Shown: positions 62,014 to 64,000 of the stretch, in pieces | How positions within the stretch are numbered: the stretch's first letter is position 1 | How the letters are laid out: every line of letters begins with the position of its first letter | The notes under the pieces: generated by a model | Told to the model about the DNA's origin: nothing | Seen by the model: the letters and a program-made list of their open reading frames with translations, nothing else | The model's database searches: none | Origin: Brevibacillus sp. SYP-B805 | GTDB lineage: Bacteria; Bacillota; Bacilli; Brevibacillales; Brevibacillaceae | Assembly: GCF_011059135.1 (NCBI RefSeq) | Contig: NZ_JAALGD010000008.1 | Span: 1-64,000, forward strand | Direction of reading: 5' to 3' | Length of the DNA stretch: 64,000 nt | Program-made: the position numbers and the translations under genes

Positions 62014-62832
62014 TCAATGACGAAGATTCAGATCTTGCATGATTTTTGCGGTTGCGTGGTACGCCTCTGTTACCCATTCGATGATGCGATCGGGATAGGG
62101 CGCAAATTCAAGTTCAATGGAAACCACATCATCATAGCCAGCCTCTTTCACTGCCAGAAGATAACCGGCGATATCTGCATTTCCGCGCCCCGGGGGCCAA
62201 TCGTTGTGTACCGTACCATCATTGTCAGAGAGATGAACACCCCCTATTTTCCCTCGCAAGCGCAAGATTTCCTTGGGAGCAATCCCTTGCACATGAAGGT
62301 GTCCGATGTCCACGTTAGCCAGACAGTTCGGCATATCGACATCTGCCAAAAACTGTTCCATCGTATCGATATCATTCACCAAGGAATATTTGAACGGTTC
62401 CAGCTCAACCAGGACATTCATTTCACACTTGGCTGCGTATTCGGACAGTTCTTTCGCCGCTGCCACTGCTTGTGCCCACTGTATCTTGGGATCAATCACG
62501 TTTTTTTCCCAAATGTATTCTCCCAAAACGATCAACAGGTTCTTCGCATCCAGATACACACCCATGTCAAGAAGCTTCTTGTAGCTTTCAATGGCGTAGC
62601 GTCTCACATGCTCTTCCAGGGAAATCAACTCCGGATACGCGGAAACCATTACGTAGACCGGCATCTCATAAGCATCACAAAGCTTCTTGATTCGTTTTAA
62701 ATCATAGGATTTGAAAGAAAAATCGGGAAAAATGTCAATGGTGTCAAATCCGATTTCTTTCAGCTTGGTAATTCCTTCAAAGTATTCGACTTTTGATCCA
62801 AACCAGCATGAATTAATGCAGCCCAGTTTCAT
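62014..62832 (-). CDS. TIM-barrel sugar isomerase/epimerase (AP endonuclease 2 fold)
   Basis: A 272-residue protein of the xylose isomerase-like TIM-barrel family (IolE/IolI/UlaE relatives). Metal ligands are suggested by VLVELEPFKYS (Glu), LANVDIGHLHVQG (Asp, His), VHLSDNDG (His) and SIELEF (Glu). Such enzymes isomerise, epimerise or dehydrate sugars. GGAGGG with 6-nt spacing precedes the ATG at 62832. It is 2 bp from the upstream dehydrogenase. Confidence 0.88.
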   Translation of the reverse strand: MKLGCINSCWFGSKVEYFEGITKLKEIGFDTIDIFPDFSFKSYDLKRIKKLCDAYEMPVYVMVSAYPELISLEEHVRRYAIESYKKLLDMGVYLDAKNLLIVLGEYIWEKNVIDPKIQWAQAVAAAKELSEYAAKCEMNVLVELEPFKYSLVNDIDTMEQFLADVDMPNCLANVDIGHLHVQGIAPKEILRLRGKIGGVHLSDNDGTVHNDWPPGRGNADIAGYLLAVKEAGYDDVVSIELEFAPYPDRIIEWVTEAYHATAKIMQDLNLRH

Positions 62833-62834
62833 CT

Positions 62835-63821
62835 CTATCCCTCCATTTTCCCGTATAATGGGACAAATTCCTTTTCGCGCGCTGACAGATAGGCTGCCTC
62901 CACCACCTTTACCGCAGCCACACCATCCCACGCAGATGCCAGCGATGTCTCTTCTCCTCCGATCCGTTTCACAAAGCCTTCGATCATATATGCGTATTCG
63001 CTCTCTCCCCAGTACTCCCAGTAAACGCTATCGGACGTATAGACCGAAATCGTCTGGGCGAAGCCATTCAGATCCATAACACCCTTCGTCCCTGTCACCC
63101 GCAAACCAAGTCCTCCCCAGGTCGGGTACCCCGCAGGGCGTGACCAGCTGGGATCAAGGTCGGCAATGACTCCATTGGAAAACAGCAATTGTATATGCCC
63201 TACATCATCGATGTCGTACTGCGCATGCAGAAAGGAGTCGATTTCTGCGTAGACCTTGGCAATTTCCGCTCCGGTGTACCAACGCATCAGGTCAACCAGA
63301 TGAACGGTATGATCCATCACTGCGCCACCGCCCGCCAAATGCGGCTTCACAAACCAATCACCCGGACATTTCCCCTGATTGGTGCCATGAAAAGCGAGAA
63401 TCTCACCGATTTTATTTCCTGCAAGAGCTTTCTTCATCTCAATGGCAGGCGAGTTAAAGCGCATCGGAAATGCGGTGGCCAATACCAGATTCCGTTCATC
63501 TGCCTTGCTAGCCATCTTCTCGGCACTCTTCCCCGTGGTCGACAATGGCTTTTCACACAAAACGTGCTTGTTGGCTTCCAAGGCGGCGAGTACCATTTCC
63601 TCGTGCTTGGCGTTTTCCGAACAAACAACTACAGCCTCGCATTGGTCCAAGGCATCCTCCAAGGCAGCCATGAATGGCACGCCATACTGCTCCGCTTTTT
63701 CCTTTCCTCGTATCGGTTGATCGTCGTAAATGGCAACCAACTGGGTATCGGCACATGCACGAATCGCCGTGGCAAAAAGGTCAAAATGAACATGTGCCGC
63801 GGACAATATGGATATCCTCAC
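62835..63821 (-). CDS. Gfo/Idh/MocA oxidoreductase 2
   Basis: A 328-residue dehydrogenase: MRISILSAAHVHFDLFATAIRA is an atypical Rossmann start (AAHVH in place of GxGxxG), then CEKPLSTTG and the catalytic His region VMDHTVHLVDLMRWYTG. It begins at GTG overlapping the preceding stop (GTGA). The altered glycine loop resembles a subgroup of the family with unusual cofactor binding. Confidence 0.87.
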   Translation of the reverse strand: MRISILSAAHVHFDLFATAIRACADTQLVAIYDDQPIRGKEKAEQYGVPFMAALEDALDQCEAVVVCSENAKHEEMVLAALEANKHVLCEKPLSTTGKSAEKMASKADERNLVLATAFPMRFNSPAIEMKKALAGNKIGEILAFHGTNQGKCPGDWFVKPHLAGGGAVMDHTVHLVDLMRWYTGAEIAKVYAEIDSFLHAQYDIDDVGHIQLLFSNGVIADLDPSWSRPAGYPTWGGLGLRVTGTKGVMDLNGFAQTISVYTSDSVYWEYWGESEYAYMIEGFVKRIGGEETSLASAWDGVAAVKVVEAAYLSAREKEFVPLYGKMEG

Positions 63822-64000
63822 AAACCCTTGCCTCCTTCCTCAACCGTCACGGGTTTCCTGGTATCGGCGGAATGTAATGCCAACAATGCCAAGCAGGTGC
63901 TTTGATATGCATCCTCCAGCGTGATCGATACGTCCGTATCCTGACGTACTGCATGCACGAAGTCAGCCAGTTCCCTGTAATAAGGGTCTTCATGCAGGAA
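63818..64000 (-). CDS. Gfo/Idh/MocA oxidoreductase 3, C-terminal end (partial)
   Basis: The last 60 codons of a gene that continues beyond the window. The piece YYRELADFVHAVRQDTDV plus LEDAYQSTCLALLALHSADT is the usual C-terminal helix pair of Gfo/Idh/MocA proteins. The stop overlaps the next start by GTGA, so it belongs to the same operon. Confidence 0.8.
   Translation of the reverse strand, partial: FLHEDPYYRELADFVHAVRQDTDVSITLEDAYQSTCLALLALHSADTRKPVTVEEGGKGL

Overview
The window reads as chromosome of an aerobic, endospore-forming member of the Bacillales with a fairly GC-rich genome, probably a Brevibacillus or Aneurinibacillus relative. The evidence is an alpha/beta-type SASP gene, a complete GerA-type germinant receptor operon with its small D subunit, a YjcZ-type sporulation micropeptide, a CgeB-like protein, RelQ, a DacF-like carboxypeptidase and strong AAGGAGG ribosome-binding sites throughout. 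The genus is inference. A near-consensus dif site at 53156-53183 places the window at the replication terminus; gene direction is mixed to its left and uniformly minus to its right.

Layout. 1-730: two hairpins, a double-CDGSH iron-sulfur protein and an overlapping 37-residue membrane peptide. 892-8707: a polyamine module of putrescine aminotransferase (plus strand), potABCD (minus) and a GAF-PAS-AAA+ sigma-54 activator; patA and potA both carry textbook -24/-12 promoters, so uptake and breakdown are probably co-induced. 9113-16914: an eight-gene surface-glycan operon with two paralogous GT2 enzymes, a UDP-HexNAc 6-dehydrogenase, a CgeB-like glycosyltransferase, a DegT aminotransferase, a Gfo/Idh/MocA dehydrogenase and an SDR, resembling a UDP-amino-uronate pathway. 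16960-19156: a secreted protein, PaiB and ComB. 19393-26710: acetone carboxylase acxABC behind a sigma-54 promoter with a repeated upstream operator, and its AcoR-type activator downstream. 26747-33260: MocR/aldo-keto reductase, ArsR/AHSA1 and MerR/AHSA1/MFS stress or efflux modules.

33304-36529 is a scar. A stop-terminated 5' fragment of the DUF255 (YyaL) gene is followed by an AT-rich mazEF pair, an IS3-family transposase remnant and then the full DUF255 gene. 36637-46433: a permease, a MoxR/VWA (RavA-ViaA-like) pair, a 5'-3' exonuclease, a tRNA-like remnant, SASP, small spore-associated genes, an M23 peptidase, RelQ and a D,D-carboxypeptidase.

46532-53449 is a second scarred zone. Two separate pyruvate kinase fragments and two 83%-identical 53-bp direct repeats bracket the ger operon, followed by a decayed serine hydrolase, a PhnP-like hydrolase, dif, a nested inverted repeat and a tyrosine-recombinase tail. 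53945-64000: one long minus-strand carbohydrate operon with a mannose-family PTS, a GntR regulator, a KDPG-type aldolase, a ROK kinase, an SDR, three Gfo/Idh/MocA dehydrogenases, a TIM-barrel isomerase and a phosphotriesterase-family hydrolase. This suggests an oxidised or keto-sugar route with unknown substrate.
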